From NCBI GenBank assembly GCA_021767985.1, contig JAASSH010000003.1, positions 1 to 17,529 on the forward strand: a stretch of 17,529 bases of DNA. Reading direction: 5' to 3'. Numbering within the stretch: position 1 is the stretch's first letter; every line of letters begins with the position of its first letter. This DNA is from Gammaproteobacteria bacterium. Its GTDB lineage: Bacteria > Pseudomonadota > Gammaproteobacteria > GCA-001735895. The notes under the pieces were generated by a model that made no database searches, was not told where the DNA came from, and saw only the letters and a program-made list of their open reading frames with translations. Below are positions 7,646 through 15,164 of the stretch, one piece after another. The position numbers and the translations under genes were made by a program.

Positions 7646-8005
7646 TTATAACAGATTCTTGCCGTCGAACACGACCCGTTCCAGCTTGCTGGTATCCAGA
7701 TCGTCGATGCAGCCGAGGTTAACGCGGCAGTTACCCGGGGCCCGGATGGTCTCGTTGTGGGTGTAAATGCCGCAGGTCTTGCAGAAGTAGTGTTTGGCGA
7801 TCTTGCTGTCGAACTGGTACAGGCCGATATCATCTGGATTAGCGTCGATTTTGAGTTTATCGACTGGAATAACCTCGGTGCTCATCAGGGCGCCCTTGCG
7901 ACGGCAAATAGAACAGGTGCAGCGCAGGCCCTGGGTTATTTCTTCAGCATCGAACGAAAATTTGATCGCGCCACAATGGCAACTGCCCTGGTAATGTTGG
8001 GTCAT
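7646..8005 (-). CDS. GFA/CENP-V family zinc-binding protein
   Basis: The 119-residue protein carries the zinc-binding Cys pattern of the glutathione-dependent formaldehyde-activating (GFA, CENP-V) fold: CHC at 9-11, CTCSIC with C29, C31 and C34, and FCKTCG with C75 and C78. It covers the whole family length with a clean start. A Shine-Dalgarno GGGAG lies 5 nt before the ATG. Most members of this family have no proven activity; the formaldehyde-glutathione link comes from a single well-studied branch, so no reaction is assigned here. It is the first gene of a two-gene unit with betC. Demethylation of choline-derived compounds can yield formaldehyde, which would make a formaldehyde role attractive, but that is speculation. 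Confidence 0.9.
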   Translation of the reverse strand: MTQHYQGSCHCGAIKFSFDAEEITQGLRCTCSICRRKGALMSTEVIPVDKLKIDANPDDIGLYQFDSKIAKHYFCKTCGIYTHNETIRAPGNCRVNLGCIDDLDTSKLERVVFDGKNLL

Positions 8006-8227
8006 GAGTGCTCCCGGGTTTAGCTGTTGAATTGCGGCGATTCTAACCGGAACTGCCAGCTCCGCGAAACCAGTATCACCTCGAGATCCCGAAACGCCGT
8101 GGAAACGAATATTGAAGACGTCCGCATCCTGACAAAATTTCGGCTTTCGTGAGGTATGACCTAAGAGCCACCGGGCTGACTCCAGAAAAGCGGAAACGAT
8201 TCTGAACCCGCAAGTTTAACACTGTCC
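8006..8227. other. 222-bp intergenic spacer upstream of the GFA-betC pair
   Basis: I see no open frame of note here. The right end (8211-8233) contains the motif TGTCCCTATTT, overlapping the methyltransferase stop codon and resembling sequence often found around REP/RAYT-type repeats (from memory, unverified). A candidate promoter lies at the left end. The middle holds a weak AGCC/GGCT stem only. Confidence 0.5.
8040..8045 (-). promoter_or_regulatory. Candidate -10 element for the GFA-betC unit
   Basis: TAGAAT on the minus strand matches five of six -10 positions and lies about 35 nt before the GFA start. The region where a -35 should sit (TTTCGC) matches poorly. No palindromic operator of BetI type was recognised. 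Confidence 0.35.
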
Positions 8228-9001
8228 CTATTTAATTGCGGTGAACAGGAAACGGTTTACGCAAAAGAAATATGCATCCTGTTCGACGAGTTTGTCGATA
8301 CCCGCCAGCCATTGGTCAGACTCGTCCTGCGAGATAAGGCCTCGGCGGCGCGCAACGCGGGCATAGCTCTCCAGCATGTTGGCGGAAAAACTGTTCTCCG
8401 AATAGCTGGCATTCAGGATCGGGATCGCTTCTACCCGCAGCGCACCGAAACCAAGCCCCTTCAACAACGGCCTGAGCCGTTTCGGCAGATTCGGATTCAC
8501 CAGGGCGACATCCCATGCGTCGAAAATGCGCCTGGTCAAAGCCTGGTCGGCGCTGTTCAGGATAGCACCGCTCCAGTCGGTTTCGAGTACCGCGATACGG
8601 CCGCCGGGTTTGAGCACGCGATAAAATTCCCGCAGCGCCTGATCCAGCTTGTCGACGTAGAGCAGGGTCTGGGTGCAGCTCAAAGCGTCGAAGCTCGCGT
8701 CGTCGAACGGCAAGGCCTCGACGCTGCCCTGCTGCAGATGCACCTGCGGCATATCGGCGCAACGAGCGGCGGCGTGTTCAAGCATATCCTCGCTGTAGTC
8801 GATACCCTCGGCACGGCCACCGGCGCCCACCGCGAGCGCCTGCTGTTCGAGCAGCAAGCCAGTCCCGCAGCCCGCGTCGAGCACGCACTCGCCCTGCGCC
8901 AGGGCAAGCGCTTTCAAGGTGCGCAGGCGCTGATTAACGATTTCGGGGGTCTGGTAGCTGCGATCGACAAGTGCGGCAGCTTTTTTATCGTATTTTTCCA
9001 C
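8228..9001 (-). CDS. Class I SAM-dependent methyltransferase (UbiE/Methyltransf_11 type)
   Basis: The 257-residue protein has the SAM-binding motif I VLDAGCGTG at 40-48, an acidic loop GIDYSEDM (motif II), a LPFDDASFD motif, and LKPGGRIAVLETDW after the fourth strand, all in the canonical order of class I methyltransferases. The start codon is GTG at 9001. An upstream start is unlikely because the hemY stop lies only 15 bp away. The substrate is not evident; related proteins are annotated only as methyltransferase-domain proteins. It follows hemY on the same strand and is probably the last gene of the algZR-hem transcript, but that position alone does not make it a tetrapyrrole enzyme. Its stop codon falls within a possible repeat border, so the extreme C-terminus may have been altered. 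Confidence 0.9.
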   Translation of the reverse strand: MEKYDKKAAALVDRSYQTPEIVNQRLRTLKALALAQGECVLDAGCGTGLLLEQQALAVGAGGRAEGIDYSEDMLEHAAARCADMPQVHLQQGSVEALPFDDASFDALSCTQTLLYVDKLDQALREFYRVLKPGGRIAVLETDWSGAILNSADQALTRRIFDAWDVALVNPNLPKRLRPLLKGLGFGALRVEAIPILNASYSENSFSANMLESYARVARRRGLISQDESDQWLAGIDKLVEQDAYFFCVNRFLFTAIK

Positions 9002-9016
9002 TGACTGCCGGCCGAG

Positions 9017-10210
9017 TCAGCGCGACGATTCCAGACTGAGCTTGAGGCCCCGCTGGTAATACTCCGCCGCCTTGTCGGGCTGCTGCAATTGTTGCTCAAA
9101 CAGCTGCGCCAGCGCGAGACAGGCCGCCGGAGTGGCCCCGGCACCAATGCTGGCCTCGAAGTAGCCCTGCGCCTTACCCCACAGGCGTGCGCGCATCGAA
9201 ATGCGCCCCAGCGAAAGCAGCAGATTTTCGTTATGACCGAAATCGTCGAGCCATTTCTCCGCACGGGCTAACTGGGTGTTCGCGTCTTTGGCCTCGAAAC
9301 GTCCGTAAACCTCGATCAGCGAATCGTCCCACTGTTTGTCGAGCGATTTGAGCACGAGTTGCTCGACAGCGCTGCTGTACCAGCCCTGGCGTGCCATCAG
9401 GTCGACATAAAAGCACAGCATCATCGGGTCTGATTGCAGGGATTTCGGAATACTGCCCCAGGACTTTTCCAATCCCGCCTGGCTGTCGGCGGCGCGTTCC
9501 AGCAATCCGCGGTACCCCGCCAGCTCCATTTCACGCAGACGGTTTGCTTTAACCAGTTTCTTGCGCCGCACGTCCGGCAGGATTTCGACCAGCGCCGGCC
9601 AGTCCTCGAGCTCGAGATAGGCACGTGCGAGCAGCATCGTGACGTAGTCGTGGCGGGGTGCGATGCTGTGCAAATGGCTCAGCGTCGCCAACGCCTGCTC
9701 GGTTTGCTGGTGGGCAAGCTGCAACTCCGCCTGGGTGACGCCGATGGCAAGCTCGGCGGCAGGATTGGCCTCGTGCGCGGCCTTGAGATAACCGTCACGA
9801 GCGTCGTGCTTGCCCTGCAACTGCGCCGCACGCGCCGCGGCGAGATAATGTACCAGCGGGCTTTCACTGGACCCGACCAGCCGCATCAGGTGGTTCTCGG
9901 CCTGCTCGAAACGGCCCTCGGCGAGATCGATCAAGCCCTGGTTGAGCTGACGCCTGGCTTTACCGTAGCGTCGATTTTGCGACTGGCGCTGCAGCGCCGA
10001 CGGCATGCGCAATATACCGCGCAACAGCCTGATCAGGTAGTACAGCGCAACCATGAATAAAATCAATATCCCCAGCGCCACCGCCAGACTGGTGTCGACG
10101 GTCCAGCCACGATAACGCAGCATGACCACGCCGGGGTCGTCACGCACCAGCAACACCGCGGCCAGCACGACGATAACCAGGATCAGCAACTTGATCAGGA
10201 ACTTAACCAT
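9017..10210 (-). CDS. hemY: HemY, inner-membrane TPR protein of the haem gene cluster
   Basis: The 397-residue protein has two N-terminal transmembrane segments (about 3-22 and 43-65) around the motif DDPGVVMLRYRGW, which is diagnostic of proteobacterial HemY. A long helical region of TPR-like repeats follows, including LAEGRFEQAENHL and a final repeat around AAEYYQRGL. This HemY is not the protoporphyrinogen oxidase of Gram-positive bacteria that shares the name. Its molecular role is thought to be as a membrane accessory or scaffold in tetrapyrrole metabolism. Length matches the family. Its ATG overlaps the end of hemX by 8 nt (ATGGTTAA), which indicates translational coupling. Confidence 0.96.
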   Translation of the reverse strand: MVKFLIKLLILVIVVLAAVLLVRDDPGVVMLRYRGWTVDTSLAVALGILILFMVALYYLIRLLRGILRMPSALQRQSQNRRYGKARRQLNQGLIDLAEGRFEQAENHLMRLVGSSESPLVHYLAAARAAQLQGKHDARDGYLKAAHEANPAAELAIGVTQAELQLAHQQTEQALATLSHLHSIAPRHDYVTMLLARAYLELEDWPALVEILPDVRRKKLVKANRLREMELAGYRGLLERAADSQAGLEKSWGSIPKSLQSDPMMLCFYVDLMARQGWYSSAVEQLVLKSLDKQWDDSLIEVYGRFEAKDANTQLARAEKWLDDFGHNENLLLSLGRISMRARLWGKAQGYFEASIGAGATPAACLALAQLFEQQLQQPDKAAEYYQRGLKLSLESSR

Positions 10211-11540
10211 TTCCAGCCTCCGTTGCTTCCGGCGCGACGGGTTCGGGCGCGTTTTCGCGCTGGCTCAGGATACGCTGCAGCTCGCGCAGCGAACCGGTGA
10301 TGTCCGGCTTCTCCGGGCGCAGCTGCGTTTTCTGCAAATCCTGCAGCTGCCGCATGAAATCGTTATTGGCGGCATTGTCGAGATCGTAGAATTCGCGCAC
10401 CAGCCGCAGGCTTTGCTCGATCAATTGGGCGTATTGATATGCGTCCCGGTCGAGCACCGCCCAGCGCGCGAGCTTGAGATTGTCTTCCAGCGTCTCGCTG
10501 ACGTTGGCGACATTGGCTTCGATCTCGGTCGGCGCGGCATCCTCGTAGCGCACCGAGATCAGCGAATCGACGAAGTGATCGATTCTATCGAGCCAGTCCT
10601 GCGGTTCCTCGACCGCGGGGGCCTCCTCTGGTGCGGCATCGACGCGCACCGCGAAGCCCGGCTGCAGTACTCGAACCTGGCGCGCGAGCTGGGCCAGAAT
10701 CAGGGTCATGCCGACAAGATCCGGGCGCTTGCGCGTTTTCAGATCGGCGATTTCCTCGCTGATCATGAGCCGTACCGGCAATAACCCGGGATCCCCGGTG
10801 AGCGCGATCTTGTCGCTGGCCGCCTGCAGCGTGATCGCGGCGCCCTCGAAATCGTCCTGCAGAATCAGCTTGTGCTGCGCGACCCGCATCAGGTACTCGA
10901 CTTCGGCGAGTTGCCAGTCATTTTTGTCGCGGCCATAGAGTTCATAGAGTTTCTCGCTGGACTCGCGCAACGACTGCTGCCCGATACCGAGCTCATCGAT
11001 TTTTCGGCCGAGACCGCCAATGTCGGCTTTCAGCGGCGTCAAACTGGAGTCCAGGCGTGCATTGCTGGCCCTGGATTCAAGCTGTTGGCGCAGCTCGGCA
11101 ACCGTGTCGCGGTAGCCCTGCTGCACTTGCTGCTGCTGCCACCAGTAATAGCCGGCGGCAGCCGCCAGGCCGAGAATCAACAGGAAATTGAACAGGCCGA
11201 ACCATGAGCGCCGAGGTTTCGCCACGGGCGCTACCGGCGCCTTGATCTCGGTTTCGGACCGGGACCCGGCTGTGGATTTGGCTCCGGATTCGGTCGCTTT
11301 TGCAGATTCGGTTGCTTCTTCAGATTTGGTTGCAGCATCAGCCTCGACTTCGTTCCCGACATCGGTCACGTCTATGGCTTCGGTCTCGCCTTCTGCCAGC
11401 TTCTGCGGATTCGAGGCAGGCTCGGCATCTTGCTGTTCACCAGACTCCGGTTTGGTCTCGAAAACCACCGCATCCTCGGTATCGATGACCACGACTTCCT
11501 TATTTTCATCGGTTTCGCTGGGTGATTTCTTTTTACTCAT
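10203..11540 (-). CDS. hemX: HemX, membrane-anchored coiled-coil protein
   Basis: The 445-residue protein has a long acidic, Ala/Glu/Thr-rich cytoplasmic leader (about 1-105), one transmembrane helix (about 111-132, FGLFNFLLILGLAAAAGYYW), then a Gln-rich coiled coil and the HemX core (for example YLMRVAQHKLIL and LARWAVLDRDAYQY). Databases often call it uroporphyrinogen-III C-methyltransferase, but it has none of the SAM/tetrapyrrole methyltransferase motifs, so that label should not be used. It is probably a structural partner of HemY. The acidic leader is rich in repeated EATES/AKATES-like words and is probably disordered. The gene lies 21 bp after hemD and overlaps hemY. Confidence 0.95.
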   Translation of the reverse strand: MSKKKSPSETDENKEVVVIDTEDAVVFETKPESGEQQDAEPASNPQKLAEGETEAIDVTDVGNEVEADAATKSEEATESAKATESGAKSTAGSRSETEIKAPVAPVAKPRRSWFGLFNFLLILGLAAAAGYYWWQQQQVQQGYRDTVAELRQQLESRASNARLDSSLTPLKADIGGLGRKIDELGIGQQSLRESSEKLYELYGRDKNDWQLAEVEYLMRVAQHKLILQDDFEGAAITLQAASDKIALTGDPGLLPVRLMISEEIADLKTRKRPDLVGMTLILAQLARQVRVLQPGFAVRVDAAPEEAPAVEEPQDWLDRIDHFVDSLISVRYEDAAPTEIEANVANVSETLEDNLKLARWAVLDRDAYQYAQLIEQSLRLVREFYDLDNAANNDFMRQLQDLQKTQLRPEKPDITGSLRELQRILSQRENAPEPVAPEATEAGNG

Positions 11541-11561
11541 AAATAAGTCTGGTGCGGGAGC

Positions 11562-12329
11562 CTATGATTGATTCGCCCAATCGCAAATCGTTTGCTGTAT
11601 TCCCTGATCGCTGGCGCTGCGCGCGATGATAACGGGTGCATTATGTCCCAGTTTCCGCGCCGATTCACGCATTCTTTCGCTGATCAAAAGCCACGGAATA
11701 CGCCGCAACGCCTGCGCCGCGCTCGAGTCCACCAGCGCGAACAGGTTATGCATGCCCTCGTTACTGGTCAAAATCACCAGTGTCGGCAGCCCCGCGTCAA
11801 CCAGCCGTTCGAAATCAGTTGCATCGGTTGCCGGCAGCGCCCGCCGGTATACCTCGCAATAGTCGACCTGCGCGCCCCGGCGAGCGAGTTCGTCGCCCAA
11901 CAGATTACGCCCTTCCTGTCCGCGTAGAATCAGGACGCGCTTGCCCGCAACCTGCTGCAGGCTCGCTGCCGCCAGCAGCGCTTCGCTATTGTAAGGCTCG
12001 CTTGCGATCAATGTCGCGTGCGCGTCACCGATGCGCGCGCTGAGCGCCGCGTGGGTTGCGCTGCCGATCACCCCGATCAATTCGACCGCTGCCAGTTGCG
12101 CGGCATCGAAACGTTCGAAGGCGCCGTCGACGGCGTTGCGGCTGACAAACAGCAGGATGTCGTATCGCGTTATGTCCGGTGGATTTTCCCCGGCCGGGGC
12201 CGGCTGGATTTCGATCGCCGGGAAAGACAGCACGCGCGCACCCTCGCGTTCGAGCAGGGCGGTGAGTTCAGATTGTTGGTGCGCGGGCCGGGTGTTGAGG
12301 ATGACCTGCCCCCGCAGCTTAGACCCCAT
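11562..12329 (-). CDS. hemD: Uroporphyrinogen-III synthase
   Basis: The 255-residue protein matches the length of HemD, which cyclises hydroxymethylbilane with inversion of ring D to give uroporphyrinogen III in the cytoplasm. The family is poorly conserved in sequence. What is visible is the opening [22 protein letters not shown], the [11 protein letters not shown] segment typical of the first lobe, [13 protein letters not shown], and [14 protein letters not shown] of the second lobe. The start at 12329 overlaps the hemC stop by 11 nt, a common hemC-hemD arrangement. Position between hemC and hemX makes the identity secure. Confidence 0.95.
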   Translation of the reverse strand: MGSKLRGQVILNTRPAHQQSELTALLEREGARVLSFPAIEIQPAPAGENPPDITRYDILLFVSRNAVDGAFERFDAAQLAAVELIGVIGSATHAALSARIGDAHATLIASEPYNSEALLAAASLQQVAGKRVLILRGQEGRNLLGDELARRGAQVDYCEVYRRALPATDATDFERLVDAGLPTLVILTSNEGMHNLFALVDSSAAQALRRIPWLLISERMRESARKLGHNAPVIIARSASDQGIQQTICDWANQS

Positions 12330-13260
12330 CGCTCATCAACCGGGCGAGAATCCGGTCGGCGCCCTGGGCGATTAATTGCTGCGCCAACTCGACGCCGAGT
12401 TCATGCGCACGCTCGCTGCTGCCGCGTACCTCGGCGCGCAGTATCTTGCTGCCGTCGGGTTCACCAACCAGGCCACGCAGGTAAATCTCACCCTGCTCGA
12501 GCAGAGCGTAGCCCGCGATCGGCACCTGGCAGCCACCGTTCAGGGTTTGATTGAGCGCGCGCTCGGCGGTAACCCGCAGCGTGGTTTCGGCATGCGCCAG
12601 CGGCGCGATCCATTCGCGCAACTGTTCGTCGTCGCTGCGGATTTCGATACCGAGCACGCCCTGGCCGATTGCCGGCAGGCACTCCTCGGGCGGAATTTCG
12701 GCGCGGATACGGTCATCGAAGCCGAGGCGCTTCAGGCCGGAGGCCGCGAGAATTATGGCGTCGTAGTCACCAGCGTCGAGCTTCGCCAGGCGCGTATTGA
12801 CGTTGCCGCGCAACCAGTCGACCTCGAGTTCGGGATAGCGTTCGCGTACCTGGGTCTGGCGGCGCAGGCTCGAAGTACCCACCAGGCTGCCGGCCGGCAT
12901 CGCGGCAAGACTGTCATAGCTGTTGGAAACGAAGGCGTCGCGCGGGTCCTCGCGCTCCATCACCAGCGCCAGTTCGAGCCCGTCGGGAAAGTGCACCGGC
13001 ACGTCCTTGAGCGAATGCACCGCGAGGTCGGCGCTGCCGTCGAGCAGGCCGGCCTCCAGCTCCTTGACGAACAGGCCCTTGCCGCCGACCTTGGCCAGCG
13101 GCGCATCGAGCAGCTTGTCGCCGCGGGTCTTCATGGTCAGCAACGAGACCTTGAGTTCAGGGTGCAGGGCTTCGAGACGAGCCTGCACGTGCTCGGCCTG
13201 CCACAGCGCGAGCGGACTGCCGCGCGTGGCGATGCGCAATTCGGTTCGGGGAGAGGTCAT
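12319..13260 (-). CDS. hemC: Porphobilinogen deaminase (hydroxymethylbilane synthase)
   Basis: The 313-residue enzyme polymerises four porphobilinogens into hydroxymethylbilane. Signature residues are clear: the opening [13 protein letters not shown], catalytic D86 in [15 protein letters not shown] at about 128-135, RGNVNTRL at about 151-158, and C244 in NGGCQVPI, the attachment site of the dipyrromethane cofactor. Length equals the family norm. Its ATG follows the algR TAA with no intervening base, so the gene almost certainly shares the algZR transcript and may depend on ribosomes finishing algR, because no good Shine-Dalgarno is visible. Confidence 0.98.
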   Translation of the reverse strand: MTSPRTELRIATRGSPLALWQAEHVQARLEALHPELKVSLLTMKTRGDKLLDAPLAKVGGKGLFVKELEAGLLDGSADLAVHSLKDVPVHFPDGLELALVMEREDPRDAFVSNSYDSLAAMPAGSLVGTSSLRRQTQVRERYPELEVDWLRGNVNTRLAKLDAGDYDAIILAASGLKRLGFDDRIRAEIPPEECLPAIGQGVLGIEIRSDDEQLREWIAPLAHAETTLRVTAERALNQTLNGGCQVPIAGYALLEQGEIYLRGLVGEPDGSKILRAEVRGSSERAHELGVELAQQLIAQGADRILARLMSDGV

Positions 13261-13992
13261 TTACAGGTTCTTGATAATTTTACGCACCCCGGGCAAATGC
13301 CGGCGACTGACCTCGAGGGTGTCTTCGATATCGCGGAAGAAGACCTGGTGGCCGTCGTTTTCGGACTGCATCCCGGCAAGCCGGGCCAGGCTTACCAGCG
13401 CATTGCGGTGGATGCGGTAGAAGCGATCGCCGAACTCGGCTTCGAGATTCTTGAGCGCGTCCTCGATCAGCACTTCGCCCTCGGTGTGGCGTACGGTAAC
13501 GTATTTCTGCTCGGCATGAAAATAGTAAACGTTCTCGATCGGCACCAGTACCAGGCTGCCGCGCACGCGGGCGCAGATGTGCTGTCGCGGCTCCAGCCCG
13601 GACAGCATGTCACCGCTCCTGGAAGCCTGCGCCCGTGTCGGTCGCACGGCGGCATCCATCGCCACCTGCAGGCGATCCTGCTTGACCGGCTTGAGCAGGT
13701 AATCGACGGCGTGGGTTTCGAAAGCTTCGAGCGCATGATCGGAAAACGCGGTGGTAAAGACGACGGCCGGGGGCTCGTCGAGCCTGGAAATGTGGCGCGC
13801 GGCTTCGATACCGTCCATACCCGGCATGCGAATATCCAGCAGCACAATATCGGGCTCCAGGCTTTGCGCCATGCCCAGCGCTTCCAGCCCGTTCACCGCC
13901 TCGCCGACCAGTTCGTGCTCTTTCAACTCACCCACCATGCGCGCCAGACGATCGCGCGCCGGTTTCTCGTCGTCGACTATCAGTATCTTCAC
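13261..13992 (-). CDS. algR: AlgR-type LytTR response regulator
   Basis: The 243-residue regulator has a receiver domain (about 1-115; D8/D9 pocket, phospho-acceptor D53 in LLDIRMPGMDG, K in LLKPVKQDR) and a C-terminal LytTR DNA-binding domain (about 135-240; YYFHAEQKYVTVRHTEGEVL, FYRIHRNALVSLARLAG). The start is GTG at 13992, inside the algZ stop (GTGA overlap), preceded by GGAGG 4 nt away. Starting further in would remove the first strand of the receiver. In Pseudomonas AlgR controls alginate, type IV pili and virulence; here only the family and the link with AlgZ are certain, and the regulon is unknown. Confidence 0.96.
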   Translation of the reverse strand: MKILIVDDEKPARDRLARMVGELKEHELVGEAVNGLEALGMAQSLEPDIVLLDIRMPGMDGIEAARHISRLDEPPAVVFTTAFSDHALEAFETHAVDYLLKPVKQDRLQVAMDAAVRPTRAQASRSGDMLSGLEPRQHICARVRGSLVLVPIENVYYFHAEQKYVTVRHTEGEVLIEDALKNLEAEFGDRFYRIHRNALVSLARLAGMQSENDGHQVFFRDIEDTLEVSRRHLPGVRKIIKNL

Positions 13993-15047
13993 TCAACCTC
14001 CGCAATCGGAATGGTTAATGTAATAGTATAGCGCGAGTCAGTCTTTGCGAGCGCCAATGATGCCGCACCACCGAATGCCAGCGCCAGACGTTCTTTTATA
14101 TTATCGACCGCCATTTGATTACCTTTACGATTATGTGTCTGTTGGGAGGTCACGATCGGGTTGGAAATCTCGATGATAATAGCGGAATCGGAGGCGTCAA
14201 TCGAAACCTCGATTACGCCGCCGTCGGGCAAGGGTTCGATGCCGTGGTAGATCGCATTTTCCACCAGCGGCTGCAGCGTCAACGCCGGCAGGTTGAGCGA
14301 CGGTTCACGGTCAGGCAGGTTCCAGCGAACTTCGAGACGGTCACCGAGCCGCAAGGCCTCGAGATCGATGTAACTGCGCGTCAGCTCGAGTTCCTGCTGC
14401 AGCGAGATACTGGATTCGGCCGCGAGACTGGCGCGAAACAGGTCCGACAGATTTTCGATCGCATGCTCCGCGAGATCGGGCTGATCATGAGTCAGGCTGG
14501 CGATAGTATTCATGCTGTTGAACAGGAAATGCGGGCGGATGCGTGCCTGCAGCGCCTGCAGCCGCGCCTGCGCCTGTATCTGCAGCCGCATATCGGATTG
14601 CCAGTGCAGGTAAAAATAGCGCAGCGCGAGGCCCACCAGGATCAGCGCAATCGAAAGATTACGCAGCAGGGTATAGCCGACGTCGCGCGCCGTGGGGCCA
14701 TAATTCATCATGCTGCCCAATCCCAGACTCAGAAAGCTGACCAGCAGCGTCATCAGCACCGCCACCGTGAACACGGTAATGGTGGTACGCAGGTGATTGC
14801 CGAGCCAGCCCTGGCGACGCAGCAGGCAAAGCGCCGCGGCGGTGGTCAGGCCAACCCACAGCATCGCCACCGAGATCAGCGCGATATGTACGAACATGCG
14901 TTCACCGCCGTAGCTGACCAGCGCAAACATGATCGCGATCAGCTCGATCACCAGCAACAGGCGCAGGAAGACGTCGCCATCGCAGAAATCGGGCAGGTAA
15001 GTCGTATTTTCGGAGCCGGTTATACTTTTTTCCGTATTATCGGGCAT
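13989..15047 (-). CDS. algZ: AlgZ/FimS-type sensor histidine kinase (LytS family)
   Basis: The 352-residue protein has four hydrophobic segments (about 27-46, 52-76, 88-112 and 126-146) followed by a His_kinase domain. H173 lies in ARIRPHFLFNSMN (phospho-acceptor box) and N264 in LQPLVENAIYHGI (N-box). The nucleotide-binding glycine box is reduced to KGNQMAVDNIKERL, as in known AlgZ/FimS proteins, whose ATP pocket is atypical. I chose the ATG at 15047, which gives the length of Pseudomonas AlgZ (about 358). The open frame continues to 15272, but that extension would run into argH on the other strand. A second candidate is the ATG at 15083. The TGA overlaps the algR GTG by four bases, so the pair is translationally coupled. 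The stimulus is unknown. Confidence 0.94.
   Translation of the reverse strand: MPDNTEKSITGSENTTYLPDFCDGDVFLRLLLVIELIAIMFALVSYGGERMFVHIALISVAMLWVGLTTAAALCLLRRQGWLGNHLRTTITVFTVAVLMTLLVSFLSLGLGSMMNYGPTARDVGYTLLRNLSIALILVGLALRYFYLHWQSDMRLQIQAQARLQALQARIRPHFLFNSMNTIASLTHDQPDLAEHAIENLSDLFRASLAAESSISLQQELELTRSYIDLEALRLGDRLEVRWNLPDREPSLNLPALTLQPLVENAIYHGIEPLPDGGVIEVSIDASDSAIIIEISNPIVTSQQTHNRKGNQMAVDNIKERLALAFGGAASLALAKTDSRYTITLTIPIAEVE
13997..14001 (-). promoter_or_regulatory. Shine-Dalgarno GGAGG supporting the GTG start of algR
   Basis: GGAGG lies 4 nt before the GTG at 13992, within the last codons of algZ. It is the clearest ribosome site in this gene train and supports a non-ATG start. Confidence 0.65.
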
Positions 15048-15164
15048 TAAAGAGTTGATTTGTTGGTCGTGCGCTGCAAGCATACAACAATATACACCGC
15101 AATGTGTCGCCGTATTTCTCGCTGTTTTATGGGCGCCTGAATCAAGCCGAAAGAACCGATACCA
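15048..15164. promoter_or_regulatory. Divergent algZ/argH promoter region
   Basis: This 117-bp AT-richer spacer lies between divergent starts. On the plus strand TTGGTC (15063-15068) and AACAAT (15086-15091) are 17 bp apart and could form a weak sigma-70 promoter for argH. On the minus strand TATATT (15089-15094) could be a -10 for algZ, but without a recognisable -35. The two candidate -10s overlap, so the promoters could interfere. Confidence 0.4.

Noticed and set aside
6546..7766. 406-codon plus-strand open frame opposite betC
   Set aside because: It lies fully antisense to betC and its product has no family features; a shadow frame.
10203..11540. HemX as a uroporphyrinogen-III C-methyltransferase
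   Set aside because: This is a common database label, but the sequence has no SAM-binding or tetrapyrrole methylase motifs.
12376..14031. 551-codon plus-strand open frame opposite hemC and algR
   Set aside because: It is the mirror of two well-identified genes in GC-rich DNA and shows no recognisable domain; a shadow frame.
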